63,169 bases of DNA, taken from positions 1-63,169 of the forward strand of contig NZ_BJNF01000006.1 of the NCBI RefSeq assembly GCF_006539545.1, given 5' to 3'. Made by a program: the position numbers and the translations under genes. The first letter of the stretch is position 1, and each line of letters opens with the position of its first letter. The DNA comes from Nitrobacter winogradskyi. Lineage in GTDB: Bacteria; Pseudomonadota; Alphaproteobacteria; Rhizobiales; Xanthobacteraceae. Positions 1 to 8,321 of the stretch are shown piece after piece. The notes under the pieces were generated by a model, which worked only from the letters and a program-made list of their open reading frames with translations, was not told the DNA's origin and did no database searches.

Positions 1-3
1 GCT

Positions 4-522
4 CTAATCGAGCGCGCTGACGATGCGATCGGTGATATCTTTTATGGTCGCGTCGATGTCGACAACAATAGGCCGCTCATCCTCGGTCGGCTCCTCCAGT
101 ATTGCGAACTGGCTCGCGAGCAGTCCCTGCGGCATGAAATGTTCGCCTCTCGCCTTGAGACGGCTCCCGATCAGGTCCTTGTCGCCACGCAGGTAGACGA
201 TGCGAGTGTCGCTGTGGCCCTGTACGAGAATATTACGATAGGCGCGCTTGAGCGCGGAGCAGGCCATGATCACGCTCGTGCCGTCTGCGCGCCTGCGGCC
301 GATCTCCGCGGCGACGGCGCGCAGCCACGGCCGCCTGTCGTCATCGGTCAACGCAATGCCGGCGCGCATTTTATCGATGCTGCTCTTGGCATGGAAACGG
401 TCGCCATCCTCGACGATCCATCCCAGCCGCCGGCCCAGCGCGCCCGCGATGATGCTTTTACCAGATCCCGACACACCCATGACGATCAGCGCGCAAAAGG
501 CGGCGCTTCCGCCGGCATTCAT
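4..522 (-). CDS. gntK: Gluconokinase
   Basis: Phosphorylates D-gluconate to 6-phosphogluconate with ATP in the cytoplasm, feeding the pentose phosphate and Entner-Doudoroff routes. The 172-residue protein has a Walker A loop GVSGSGKS at residues 16-23, then the DGD and DDDRRPWL segments typical of GntK/IdnK-type gluconokinases, and is of normal family length. The ATG overlaps the stop of the upstream 6-phosphogluconolactonase gene as ATGA, which fixes the start and implies translational coupling. It is the last gene of a minus-strand gnd-zwf-pgl-gntK run; the stop codon lies 4 bases from the window edge, so anything downstream is unseen. Family call is secure. Confidence 0.93.
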   Translation of the reverse strand: MNAGGSAAFCALIVMGVSGSGKSIIAGALGRRLGWIVEDGDRFHAKSSIDKMRAGIALTDDDRRPWLRAVAAEIGRRRADGTSVIMACSALKRAYRNILVQGHSDTRIVYLRGDKDLIGSRLKARGEHFMPQGLLASQFAILEEPTEDERPIVVDIDATIKDITDRIVSALD

Positions 523-1259
523 GCCGTCGATCCTGCGGCCGCGGTATCGGTCAACCAGGTGGTGACGCCGTTGGAACGCGCGCGCGCGCCGGGCAGATCG
601 GCGCCGGCCCTGATCTTCGAGAGGACGCCGTGCTTGGTTTCACCGCTGACGAGAAACAGCATCTCGCGTGAGGAAGCCAGCGCCGGAAGCGTCAGGGTGA
701 CACGGGGCACGAGAGGCTCGACGGGCGCGCGGTCTACGCCGACAACCCATCGATCGGTTTCGTCGAGCGCTCGATCTCCGGGAAACAACGAGGCGGTATG
801 CCCGTCCGGTCCAAGCCCCATCAGAACAAGATCGAAAAGCGGTTTGGCTGGATCAAGTCGATCCGCTCCGTAAAACGCTTGCAGTTCGTGCTCGTAAAGC
901 CGTGCCGCCGCATCCGGATCGGATGCGTCCGTTGGCATCGGATGGATATTGCCCGGTGGTGCGCAACGGTTCAGAAAAATCTCTCTGGCCATCGTCATAT
1001 TGTTGCGTTCGTCGCTTGCGCTCACGAAACGCTCGTCTCCGATGAACCAGTGAACGCGATCCCAGGCGATGCGCGAACGATAGTCCGGGCTGCCCAGCAG
1101 CGCATAAAGCGCTTTCGGGCCGGAGCCGCCGGTCAGGCATATCGCAGGCCGCGTCGCATTTTCCGCAATCCGAAGGATGATACGTTCAGCGGCTTCGGTT
1201 GCGATCGTCTCGGCGTCCGGCAGCACGTGAAAGCCGCGGTCGGATGCAGCGGAGGTCAT
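519..1259 (-). CDS. pgl: 6-phosphogluconolactonase
   Basis: Hydrolyses 6-phosphogluconolactone to 6-phosphogluconate, the second step of the oxidative pentose phosphate pathway. The product carries the glucosamine-6-phosphate isomerase/lactonase fold signatures LTGGSGPKALY near the N-terminus and WDRVHWFIGDERFV in the middle, followed by GLGPDGHTASLFPG, all characteristic of DevB/Pgl. An in-frame codon 15 nt further upstream is possible, but the ATG at 1259 overlaps the zwf stop as ATGA and is preferred; this gives 246 residues. It sits between zwf and gntK with 4-nt overlaps on both sides, matching its pathway position. Confidence 0.93.
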   Translation of the reverse strand: MTSAASDRGFHVLPDAETIATEAAERIILRIAENATRPAICLTGGSGPKALYALLGSPDYRSRIAWDRVHWFIGDERFVSASDERNNMTMAREIFLNRCAPPGNIHPMPTDASDPDAAARLYEHELQAFYGADRLDPAKPLFDLVLMGLGPDGHTASLFPGDRALDETDRWVVGVDRAPVEPLVPRVTLTLPALASSREMLFLVSGETKHGVLSKIRAGADLPGARARSNGVTTWLTDTAAAGSTA

Positions 1260-2770
1260 GTCAGCTCGCGCCATTGGTTGCCGTCCCGCGCCAGCAGGTC
1301 GTCGGCCTCACTTGGGCCTTCGCTGCCCGCCTCGTAGCCGACCAGCCCGTCGGCGCCGGCCTTCTTCCAGGCATCCAGGAAAGGCTGCACCGCCTGCCAG
1401 CCGGCCTCCACGCCATCCGCGCGCTGAAACAGGATGTTGTCTCCGGTCATGCAATCGTAGATCAGGGTTTCGTAGCCGGTGCTCGGCGCGGCGTGGAAGT
1501 AATCCTTGTAGCGGAACTTCATCTCGACGCCGTCGATCGAGATCGAGGGACCGGGCACCTTGGTGTTGAACTGCATGGTGATGCCCTCGGCCGGCTCGAT
1601 GCCGATGACCAGATAGTTGTGCGACAACTGGTCCACCGGCGTGCAGCGAAACATCGCGAACGGCGCCTGCTTGAACTTGATGGCCACCTCGGTGCGCTTG
1701 AGGCCGAGCGCCTTGCCGGTCCGCAGGTAGAACGGAACGCCGGCCCATCGCCAGTTGTCGATGGTCAGCTTCAGCGCCGCATAGGTCTCGGTGGTGCTGT
1801 CGGGCTTGACGTTGGGGGCGCTGCGATAATCGACGACCGCCTCGCCGCCGACCTGCCCGGCGTGATATTGTCCGCGTACCGAATTTCTCAGCGCCTCCGC
1901 CGGAGTCTGCGTCTGGATGGCGGCCAGCACTTCCGCTTTCTGTGAACGCACCGAGTGGGCTTCGAATCGCGTCGGCGGCTCCATCGTCACCAGCGACAGC
2001 AGCTGGAACAGATGGTTCGGCACCATGTCTCTCAGGGCTCCGGTGGCGTCGTAGAAACTGCCGCGATGCCCGACCGACAGCTTTTCCTCGACGGTGATCT
2101 GGATGTGATCGATGTGGTTGCGATTCCAGATCGGCTCGAACATGCCGTTGGCGAAACGAAGAACGAGGATGTTCTGGACGGTCTCCTTGCCGAGATAGTG
2201 GTCGATCCGATAGATCTGATGTTCGTTGGCGAACTTGAGTAGCCTGGCGTTGAGGGATCTGGCGGATGCGAGATCGGTCCCGAACGGCTTTTCGACCACC
2301 AGGCGGCGCCATATGCCGTTCGTCTCTCGCAGCAGCCCGACGCGGGCGAGTTGCTCCGCGATCGGGGCAAAAGCCGTCGGCGGGACGGCAAGATAGAACA
2401 GGCGGTTGCCGCACGTCCCCGTCTTCGTCGCAAGCCCTTCACACACCCCGTTCAGCGCATCGAACGAGGACGGATCGGACGGGTCGGCTTCGATGCACGT
2501 CAGGCAGTTGAGCACCTTTTCGGCGATGTCGGTTTTGACAGGCCGCGTGGCGTGCCTCTTCAGACCCTCCATCAGGCTTTGCCGGAGATCCTGGTCCGAC
2601 ATCTGCTTGCGGACGACGCCGACAATGCAAAACGGCTCCGGCAGCAAGCCGGATTCGGCAAGATTGTAAAGCGCCGGAATGATCAGGCGATGGGTGAGAT
2701 CGCCGGTGGCGCCGAAGATGACGAAGCAGCATGGCTCCGGTTTGCGCGGTATGTTGCTTGCGACCGTCAT
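1256..2770 (-). CDS. zwf: Glucose-6-phosphate 1-dehydrogenase
   Basis: Oxidises glucose-6-phosphate to 6-phosphogluconolactone with reduction of NADP (or NAD), opening the oxidative pentose phosphate and Entner-Doudoroff pathways. The N-terminal nucleotide-binding loop reads FGATGDLTHR, where the commoner form is GASGDLAKR, and the catalytic motif RIDHYLGKE is intact. Length, 504 residues, is normal. A TTG at 2773 is possible, but the ATG at 2770 shares one base with the gnd stop (TGATG) and is the better start. The gene is co-oriented and overlapping with gnd and pgl, so the three enzymes are probably made from one transcript. Confidence 0.95.
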   Translation of the reverse strand: MTVASNIPRKPEPCCFVIFGATGDLTHRLIIPALYNLAESGLLPEPFCIVGVVRKQMSDQDLRQSLMEGLKRHATRPVKTDIAEKVLNCLTCIEADPSDPSSFDALNGVCEGLATKTGTCGNRLFYLAVPPTAFAPIAEQLARVGLLRETNGIWRRLVVEKPFGTDLASARSLNARLLKFANEHQIYRIDHYLGKETVQNILVLRFANGMFEPIWNRNHIDHIQITVEEKLSVGHRGSFYDATGALRDMVPNHLFQLLSLVTMEPPTRFEAHSVRSQKAEVLAAIQTQTPAEALRNSVRGQYHAGQVGGEAVVDYRSAPNVKPDSTTETYAALKLTIDNWRWAGVPFYLRTGKALGLKRTEVAIKFKQAPFAMFRCTPVDQLSHNYLVIGIEPAEGITMQFNTKVPGPSISIDGVEMKFRYKDYFHAAPSTGYETLIYDCMTGDNILFQRADGVEAGWQAVQPFLDAWKKAGADGLVGYEAGSEGPSEADDLLARDGNQWRELT

Positions 2771-3783
2771 CAATTCGCGGTCCTTTCCTTTGTGGGGGGA
2801 TCGGTTTCTCCGGGCTCCCTGTGTCCTCCGAATCCTTCCCGCATTGCCGAAAGGATTTTTTCCGCGAACGTATGTTGTTGACGCGAGCGAAATCGCGCGA
2901 ACAACGCCGCTGTCAGAACTTCGGCGGGAACGGCTTCATCAATGGCGGCGTTGACGGTCCAGCGGCCCTCGCCGGAGTCCGCGACAAATCCCGAGTAAGC
3001 TTCGAGTGTGTCGCTGCGGGCCAGCGCGGAAGCGGTGAGATCGAGTAGCCACGACGAAATGACGCTGCCGCGGCGCCAGACCTCGGCAATATCCGCGAGG
3101 TCAAGGTTGAACCGATGATGCTCCGGCAGCGCAGGGATGTTTGCGTTCTTGAGTATGTCGAAACCTTCGGCATAGGCCTGCATCAGGCCGTATTCGATGC
3201 CGTTATGCACCATCTTGACGAAATGGCCGGAACCAACAGGCCCCGTATGGAGGTAGCCTTGCTCGACGCGCGGATCGCGGCCATCCCTGCTCGGCGTTCT
3301 CGGAATTTCGCCGTGGCCGGGCGCCAGCGCCGCGAAAATCGGATCGAGACGATCAACCACCGCTCTCTCGCCGCCGATCATCATGCAATAGCCGCGTTCG
3401 ATGCCCCACACTCCGCCGCTGGTGCCGACATCGACATAATGGATGCCCTTCTCGCGCAACGTTCCGGCGCGCCGGATATCGTCCTGCCAGAAGGTGTTGC
3501 CGCCATCGATGATGACATCGTCGCCATCAAGCAGTCCGGCGATCGTCGCGATGGTGGCTTCCGTCACCGCTCCGGCGGGCAGCATGATCCAGACGGCGCG
3601 CGGCTTTTCGAGCTTGCGTACGAAGTCTTCAAGATCGGTCGCGGCTGTTGCTCCCTCGGCGGCAATCGCGGCGACGGCCTGCTCGCTGATGTCGTAGACG
3701 ACGGCGTGATGGCCTCCCTTCTTCATCAGACGGCGAACGATGTTGGCCCCCATCCGTCCCAGCCCAATCATGCCTATCTGCAT
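2770..3783 (-). CDS. gnd: 6-phosphogluconate dehydrogenase (decarboxylating), short type
   Basis: Oxidatively decarboxylates 6-phosphogluconate to ribulose-5-phosphate. The chosen start, [15 protein letters not shown], places the Rossmann glycine-rich loop at the extreme N-terminus as expected; the open frame upstream adds 20 residues with no family resemblance. Further motifs are [21 protein letters not shown] and [16 protein letters not shown], the last containing the catalytic lysine. At 337 residues it is the short form of the family (about 300-340) and not the 470-residue enterobacterial type. It overlaps zwf by one base. About 260 bp without a recognisable gene separate it from tal-pgi upstream. 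Confidence 0.93.
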   Translation of the reverse strand: MQIGMIGLGRMGANIVRRLMKKGGHHAVVYDISEQAVAAIAAEGATAATDLEDFVRKLEKPRAVWIMLPAGAVTEATIATIAGLLDGDDVIIDGGNTFWQDDIRRAGTLREKGIHYVDVGTSGGVWGIERGYCMMIGGERAVVDRLDPIFAALAPGHGEIPRTPSRDGRDPRVEQGYLHTGPVGSGHFVKMVHNGIEYGLMQAYAEGFDILKNANIPALPEHHRFNLDLADIAEVWRRGSVISSWLLDLTASALARSDTLEAYSGFVADSGEGRWTVNAAIDEAVPAEVLTAALFARFRSRQQHTFAEKILSAMREGFGGHREPGETDPPTKERTAN

Positions 3784-4044
3784 TCGTCCGATTCCTTCTT
3801 CGGGCGCAGGCTCGTGGTCTGGACATTCCGCCCGCGGTCCCATGGTCCAATGACGCGTAGGGAAGCATGATGCGTGAGGATCAAGGCGTGGCGCAACACC
3901 TCGTATGTTTCATGGAGGTTGGCGAACGGGAATCGTCAGATAAATGAACGGTGAGGGCAGGGTCCGGTTTGACGCAACTGGCGGAACCTCGATCCCCTGG
4001 TGATGATCGAAGCAGCGTCACAACTCGACTCGTCATGGCTACGG

Positions 4045-6897
4045 TCACATCAGAGCCCGGCTGATGGCATCGTCGAGCCGCGACAAGCCTGATTTCAGAT
4101 TTCCCTTAAGGTGAACGCGAAGCGCTCGTCGTCCCCGCCGCGTGAGCACATCGAAATCGCCGCGCGCCTGCGCCGCCTTGATGATGCTGAAACTCATTTT
4201 CCGGCCGGGGATCTTCAAATCGCGTGGATCGTCGGCAGTGATCTGAAGGAAAACGCCGCTGTCCGGGCCGCCCTTGTAGGCTTGCCCGGTCGAATGCAGG
4301 AAGCGCGGGCCGAACTCGGCGCAGGTGGCGACTTTCTTCCGATTGCGAACGGCGAGGCGCATCCGCTGCAGTTCGCCGATGTGATCGTCATTGCGCGCGA
4401 CATAGGCCAGGAAGGCGACATAATCGCCGGCCTCGGCGCGCGAAAGATGCGCCTTGAGCCACGAGGACAGCTCGCCGTCGGCGCCCTTCTCGCGTAACGC
4501 GCGCGCATTGTCGGCGTCGGTGTAGAGATCGAAGCCGTCGGCGGATATCGCCGGCTCTTCATCCGGAAGCCTGCCTGTCTTTTCGAAGGCCGACGTCAAC
4601 TCGCGAGTCCTGACCTTGGCCGCTTCGACATCAGGCTGATCGAACGGATTGATGCCGAGAACCGCGCCGGCGACCGCGGCCGCGATCTCGAACCGGAAGA
4701 ACTCCTGACCGATCTGGTCGATCGAGTTCATCACGATGCGAACCACGGGATGTCCGGCGTTTTCGAGCGCGCGCAACTTTTCATCATGGGCGGCATCCTC
4801 TTCGTCCGCCGTGCGGATATCGATGAAGAAGCGGTCATCGCCGTAGAGGTTCGCATCGCCGAGCGGTTCGCCGTCGATCGGAATCAGGCCCTTGCCCTCC
4901 TTGCCGGTCGATTCAGCGATCAGCTGCTCGGCCCATGCGCCGAAATCAGCGATCTTCGGAGACGCCAGGATGGTGATCTTGTCGCGGCCTTCGCGTCCGG
5001 CAAGACCCATCGCCAGCCCGAGCTGGACGCCGGGGTTGTCATGCGGCGGGATCTCTGCGCCACAGGATCGCACCATGACGAGTGCGCTCTCAAGCAATCC
5101 CGTCACATCGATTCCGGCCGTCGCCGCCGGGACCAGGCCGAAGGGAGACAGGATCGAGTAGCGGCCGCCGATCTCGGGATCGCCGTGGAAGGTGCGCGCA
5201 TAGCCGAGCCTTGCCGCCTCCGCGTCAAGCGAGGAGCCCGGATCGGTGATCGCGATGAAGCGATGGCCAGCCTTGTCAGCGCCGATCGCCTTGGCCACCC
5301 GCGCGTGAAAATAGTCCTTCAGCGCGTTAGGCTCTGTCGTCCCGCCGGATTTGCTGGACACGATGAAGACGGTCCTCGCGATGTCGATCGCGGTTTCAAG
5401 CGAACGAATCTCGGCCGGATCGGTCGAGTCCAGCACATGGAGCTTCGGGAAACCCGCCGCCTTCGGAAAAGTCTTCGCCAGCACCTCCGGACCGAGGCTT
5501 GATCCTCCCATCCCGAGCACGACGGCGTCGGTGAACTTCTGCTTCTTCACGCGCCGCGCATAGTCCTCGTAGTCGGCCGCCCGATCAAACTCGGCGGCGG
5601 GACTCGTCAGCCAGCCCAGCCACTTGTCCTCGTCCGTGTTGGTCCACACGGACTTATCCTTTTGCCATAGCTTGCGGACGGCGCCGGCGGCTCGCCAGTC
5701 ATCCGCCTTCGCTTCGACGGATTTCGCGGTCGATGAATCGAGCGACAGGGTCTGCTGGTTCGCGGCAGAACCAAGGATCTTTTCCCGCTTCCGGGCGACG
5801 GCGCCGAGCAGTTTGTCGGCCGCGTCCTCGAACAGCCTCACGCCCTCTGTCACGAGGTCGCGGGTGATCGCGTCGAGTGAAATTCCGGCGTCCGCGAGCG
5901 CTGCGAGCACTTGCCGCGCGTCATCGAGGTTTTCCTCCAGGCTGTCCCGCAGCTCGCCGTGATCGCGAAAACCGTCAAGGGTCGCCGGCGGCACGGTATT
6001 GACCGTATCCGGACCGATCAACTCCTCAATGTAGAGAACGTCACGGTAGTCCTTGTTCTTGGTACCGGTCGAAGCCCATAGCAGCCGCTGCGGTCTGGCG
6101 CCTTCGGCCTCGAGCTTTTGCCAGTCTTCGCCTGCGAACAACTGCTTGTACTCCTGATAGGCGAGCCTGGCATTGGCGATCGCGACCTTGCCCTTGAGCG
6201 CGGCAAGACGCGCTTTCTCCGCGGGATCGTTGGCCTGCGCGATCTTTTCGTCGAGTTGCTTGTCGGCGGCGCTGTCGATCCGGCTGACGAAGAAGCTGGC
6301 GACGCTTGCGACATGCGCGGGATCGCCGCCATTTCGGATATAGTCCCGAAGTCCGGCCTGATACGCTTCAGCCACCTCGATGTAGACCTTTTGCGAGAAC
6401 AGCAGCGTGATGTTGATGCTGATTCCTTCCGAAATCAGTTGCCGGATCGCGGGCAGGCCGTTCGGCGTCGCGGGTACCTTGATCATCAGGTTTTTGCGAT
6501 TGACCGACTTCCACAGCCTCCTGGCCTCGGCGATTGTCCCCTCGGTATCGTTCGCAAGGTAAGGCGAGACCTCAAGGCTGACGAAACCGTCCGCGCCGTC
6601 GAGCCGGTCGTAGGCCGGCCGCAACACGTCGGCGGCGTGCTGGATGTCCTCTATCGCAAGTTGCTCGTAAATATCGGCGACCGACCGGTCATCCTTCTTC
6701 ATCAGGCTGACGATAGCACTGTCATATTCGTCCGAACTCCCGATCGCCTTCTCGAAAATCGAGGGATTGGAGGTGACCCCGCGCAATCCATCTGTGTCGA
6801 CAAGCTGTTTCAAATCGCCGTTGATGATGAAACCGCGTGCAAGGAAATCGAGCCAGATGGCCTGGCCGTGGTTCTGGAGTTCTCTGACTGGATTCAT
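4045..6897 (-). CDS. tal-pgi: Bifunctional transaldolase / glucose-6-phosphate isomerase
   Basis: One 950-residue polypeptide joins transaldolase (sedoheptulose-7-P plus glyceraldehyde-3-P exchange) to phosphoglucose isomerase. The N-terminal third carries transaldolase motifs GVTSNPSIFEKAI and the Schiff-base lysine region MIKVPATPNGLPAI. From about residue 420 onward the isomerase half shows MGGSSLGPEV, SSKSGGTTE and LASPKIADFGAWAEQL. The ATG at 6897 starts directly with the conserved MNPVRELQNHGQAIWLD; the 33 residues upstream look non-coding. Such fusions are known in Bradyrhizobium relatives and some methylotrophs. It lies upstream of gnd-zwf-pgl-gntK on the same strand, so the window encodes a compact sugar-phosphate block. 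Confidence 0.95.
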   Translation of the reverse strand: MNPVRELQNHGQAIWLDFLARGFIINGDLKQLVDTDGLRGVTSNPSIFEKAIGSSDEYDSAIVSLMKKDDRSVADIYEQLAIEDIQHAADVLRPAYDRLDGADGFVSLEVSPYLANDTEGTIAEARRLWKSVNRKNLMIKVPATPNGLPAIRQLISEGISINITLLFSQKVYIEVAEAYQAGLRDYIRNGGDPAHVASVASFFVSRIDSAADKQLDEKIAQANDPAEKARLAALKGKVAIANARLAYQEYKQLFAGEDWQKLEAEGARPQRLLWASTGTKNKDYRDVLYIEELIGPDTVNTVPPATLDGFRDHGELRDSLEENLDDARQVLAALADAGISLDAITRDLVTEGVRLFEDAADKLLGAVARKREKILGSAANQQTLSLDSSTAKSVEAKADDWRAAGAVRKLWQKDKSVWTNTDEDKWLGWLTSPAAEFDRAADYEDYARRVKKQKFTDAVVLGMGGSSLGPEVLAKTFPKAAGFPKLHVLDSTDPAEIRSLETAIDIARTVFIVSSKSGGTTEPNALKDYFHARVAKAIGADKAGHRFIAITDPGSSLDAEAARLGYARTFHGDPEIGGRYSILSPFGLVPAATAGIDVTGLLESALVMVRSCGAEIPPHDNPGVQLGLAMGLAGREGRDKITILASPKIADFGAWAEQLIAESTGKEGKGLIPIDGEPLGDANLYGDDRFFIDIRTADEEDAAHDEKLRALENAGHPVVRIVMNSIDQIGQEFFRFEIAAAVAGAVLGINPFDQPDVEAAKVRTRELTSAFEKTGRLPDEEPAISADGFDLYTDADNARALREKGADGELSSWLKAHLSRAEAGDYVAFLAYVARNDDHIGELQRMRLAVRNRKKVATCAEFGPRFLHSTGQAYKGGPDSGVFLQITADDPRDLKIPGRKMSFSIIKAAQARGDFDVLTRRGRRALRVHLKGNLKSGLSRLDDAISRALM

Positions 6898-6937
6898 GAC
6901 GTTATTCTCGGTTCGAGGACGCGCCGTTTGGAGAAAT

Positions 6938-6968
6938 TCCATACCTGTCGCAAGCCGCGCTGTGTCAA
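6938..6968 (-). promoter_or_regulatory. Possible sigma70-type promoter of tal-pgi
   Basis: On the minus strand a perfect TTGACA (6963-6968) is followed 19 bp later by TATGGA (6938-6943), about 40 bp upstream of the chosen ATG. The spacing is longer than ideal and the -10 is weak, so this is a candidate only. Confidence 0.28.
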
Positions 6969-7184
6969 CATGACGAGGAAAAGATGGCCTGATCAAGAGC
7001 AGGCCCCGTTGCTAACGTTTGAAGTGGAATATTGATCCGCTAAAGGAATGACCGGCAGATTGAAGCAGGACGGACGCAATTTTGCGACAAATAAAGCCTA
7101 TTGCAGGGCGGGCCTGTCGTTCGATAAAGAACTTGTGAGAGCGGCTGGCTGGAAAGTCCGAACTAGGCCGTTATGGGTTCGTTC

Positions 7185-7442
7185 ATGCCCCGATATTTCT
7201 TCAATACCCGCATCGGAAACGACCTGATACTCGATCCGGAGGGCGAGGAGTTGCGCGATCCCGATCATGCCTGGCGCGCCGCCCGGAAAACGATTCGCGA
7301 GATCCTCAAGTCTGACGGCGAACAGCGGGCGATTCTCAATGCGGTGCTGGAAGTTACCGACGCTACCGGTGAGATCGTGCTCGAATTTCCGTTCACCGAG
7401 GCGATCCTCAATCCCGTCGCCCGGTCTTCCACGCGGCATTGA
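7185..7442 (+). CDS. DUF6894-type small protein
   Basis: An 85-residue protein beginning MPRYFFNTRIGNDLI, followed by DPEGEEL and DHAWRAARKTIREI. This pattern (PRYFF..., then a D-x-E-G segment and an Ala/Arg-rich helix) is that of the small DUF6894 family abundant in Bradyrhizobium relatives; no biochemical function is known. Four residues (MGSF) could precede it if the ATG at 7173 is used. It stands alone 48 bp before the glutathione peroxidase gene and is divergent from tal-pgi. Confidence 0.8.
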   Translation: MPRYFFNTRIGNDLILDPEGEELRDPDHAWRAARKTIREILKSDGEQRAILNAVLEVTDATGEIVLEFPFTEAILNPVARSSTRH

Positions 7443-7490
7443 CCGGCATCGAGTGATCGCTCGGTCGCTGACTGATCGAAAGGTTGTTGA

Positions 7491-7967
7491 ATGGGCAGCG
7501 TCTTTGATTTTTCCGCGAACACGCTGGATGGCGAGCCCTGCGAGTTGAAGCAGTTCGAAGGTCGTGTCCTTCTGATCGTGAACACCGCGAGCGCCTGCGG
7601 GTTCACGCCGCAATACAAGGATCTTGAAGAGTTGCACCGCACGATGAGCCCGCGCGGATTTTCGGTGCTGGGATTCCCGTGCAATCAGTTCGGCAAGCAG
7701 GAGCCGGGCTCCTCCGCCGACATTCAGCAGTTCTGCGCCAGCAAGTATGACGTGACTTTTCCGATGTTCGAAAAGATTAATGTCAATGGCGCGGATGCGC
7801 ATCCGTTGTTCAGGCACCTGAAGAGCGAGAAGCCGGGTTTGCTTGGCGGGTCGATCAAGTGGAATTTCACCAAGTTTCTCGTGGACCGGCAGGGGAGGGT
7901 GGCTGCCCGCCACGCTCCGACCACCAACCCCAAAAAACTAACGGAAGAAATCGAGGCCCTGCTTTGA
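7491..7967 (+). CDS. Glutathione peroxidase, thiol (Cys) type
   Basis: Reduces hydrogen peroxide and organic hydroperoxides in the cytoplasm. The catalytic tetrad is visible as Cys36 (NTASACGFTP), Gln66 (FPCNQFG), Trp124 and Asn125 (KWNFTKF). Cys82 (QQFCASKYDV) occupies the position of the resolving cysteine of yeast Gpx3, so the enzyme probably forms a Cys36-Cys82 disulfide and may use thioredoxin and not glutathione. Length (158 residues) is normal for the family. The next gene starts inside its stop codon, implying coupled translation. Confidence 0.94.
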   Translation: MGSVFDFSANTLDGEPCELKQFEGRVLLIVNTASACGFTPQYKDLEELHRTMSPRGFSVLGFPCNQFGKQEPGSSADIQQFCASKYDVTFPMFEKINVNGADAHPLFRHLKSEKPGLLGGSIKWNFTKFLVDRQGRVAARHAPTTNPKKLTEEIEALL

Positions 7968-8227
7968 ACGACCAGACCGCGAAGGACCATTTGCCCGACC
8001 GCTTGTCCACCGATCCGCGCAGCGCATATTATAATGCCGAACTTCTGTCGCGCGATATCGGCATCCGTTTCAAGGGTGTCGAGAAGAGTAACGTCGAGGA
8101 GTATTGCGTCAGCGAAGGCTGGATACGTGTTGCCGTCGGCAATGCCAGGGATCGCCATGGCAATCCGCTGACGATCAAGCTCCGCGGCACGGTTGAACCC
8201 TATTTCCGGACCGACAATCAAGCCTAG
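7964..8227 (+). CDS. DUF3297 family protein
   Basis: An 87-residue protein (NDQTAKDHLPDRLSTDPRS at the start, then RDIGIRFKG, NVEEYCVSEGWIRVAVG and NPLTIKLRGTVEPYF) that matches what I recall of DUF3297, a family without an assigned role. No ATG is available in a sensible place; the TTG at 7964 overlaps the glutathione peroxidase stop as TTGA and is the likely start, making this a translationally coupled pair. A copy of intergenic repeat family A begins immediately after the stop. Confidence 0.85.
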   Translation: MNDQTAKDHLPDRLSTDPRSAYYNAELLSRDIGIRFKGVEKSNVEEYCVSEGWIRVAVGNARDRHGNPLTIKLRGTVEPYFRTDNQA

Positions 8228-8320
8228 AGCGTTTTCCGGCAAAGTGGATGACCTGTTTGCGTGAAGAAACGCGTCAGACAAAACCATTAAGCCTCGCTTC
8301 TGACGAGCAGAAGCGGAAAG
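8228..8320 (+). repeat. Dispersed intergenic repeat, family A, copy 1 (diverged)
   Basis: Begins AGAGCGTTTTCCGGCAAAG and contains AGAAACGCGTCAGACAAAA, then ends in an inverted repeat around CGCTTCTG/CAGAAGCG. This is a diverged form of the module seen at 21535, 43091, 53773, 58991 (inverted) and 63151. It lies between the convergent ends of the DUF3297 gene and the cytochrome c fusion gene. Confidence 0.7.
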
Positions 8321-8321
8321 C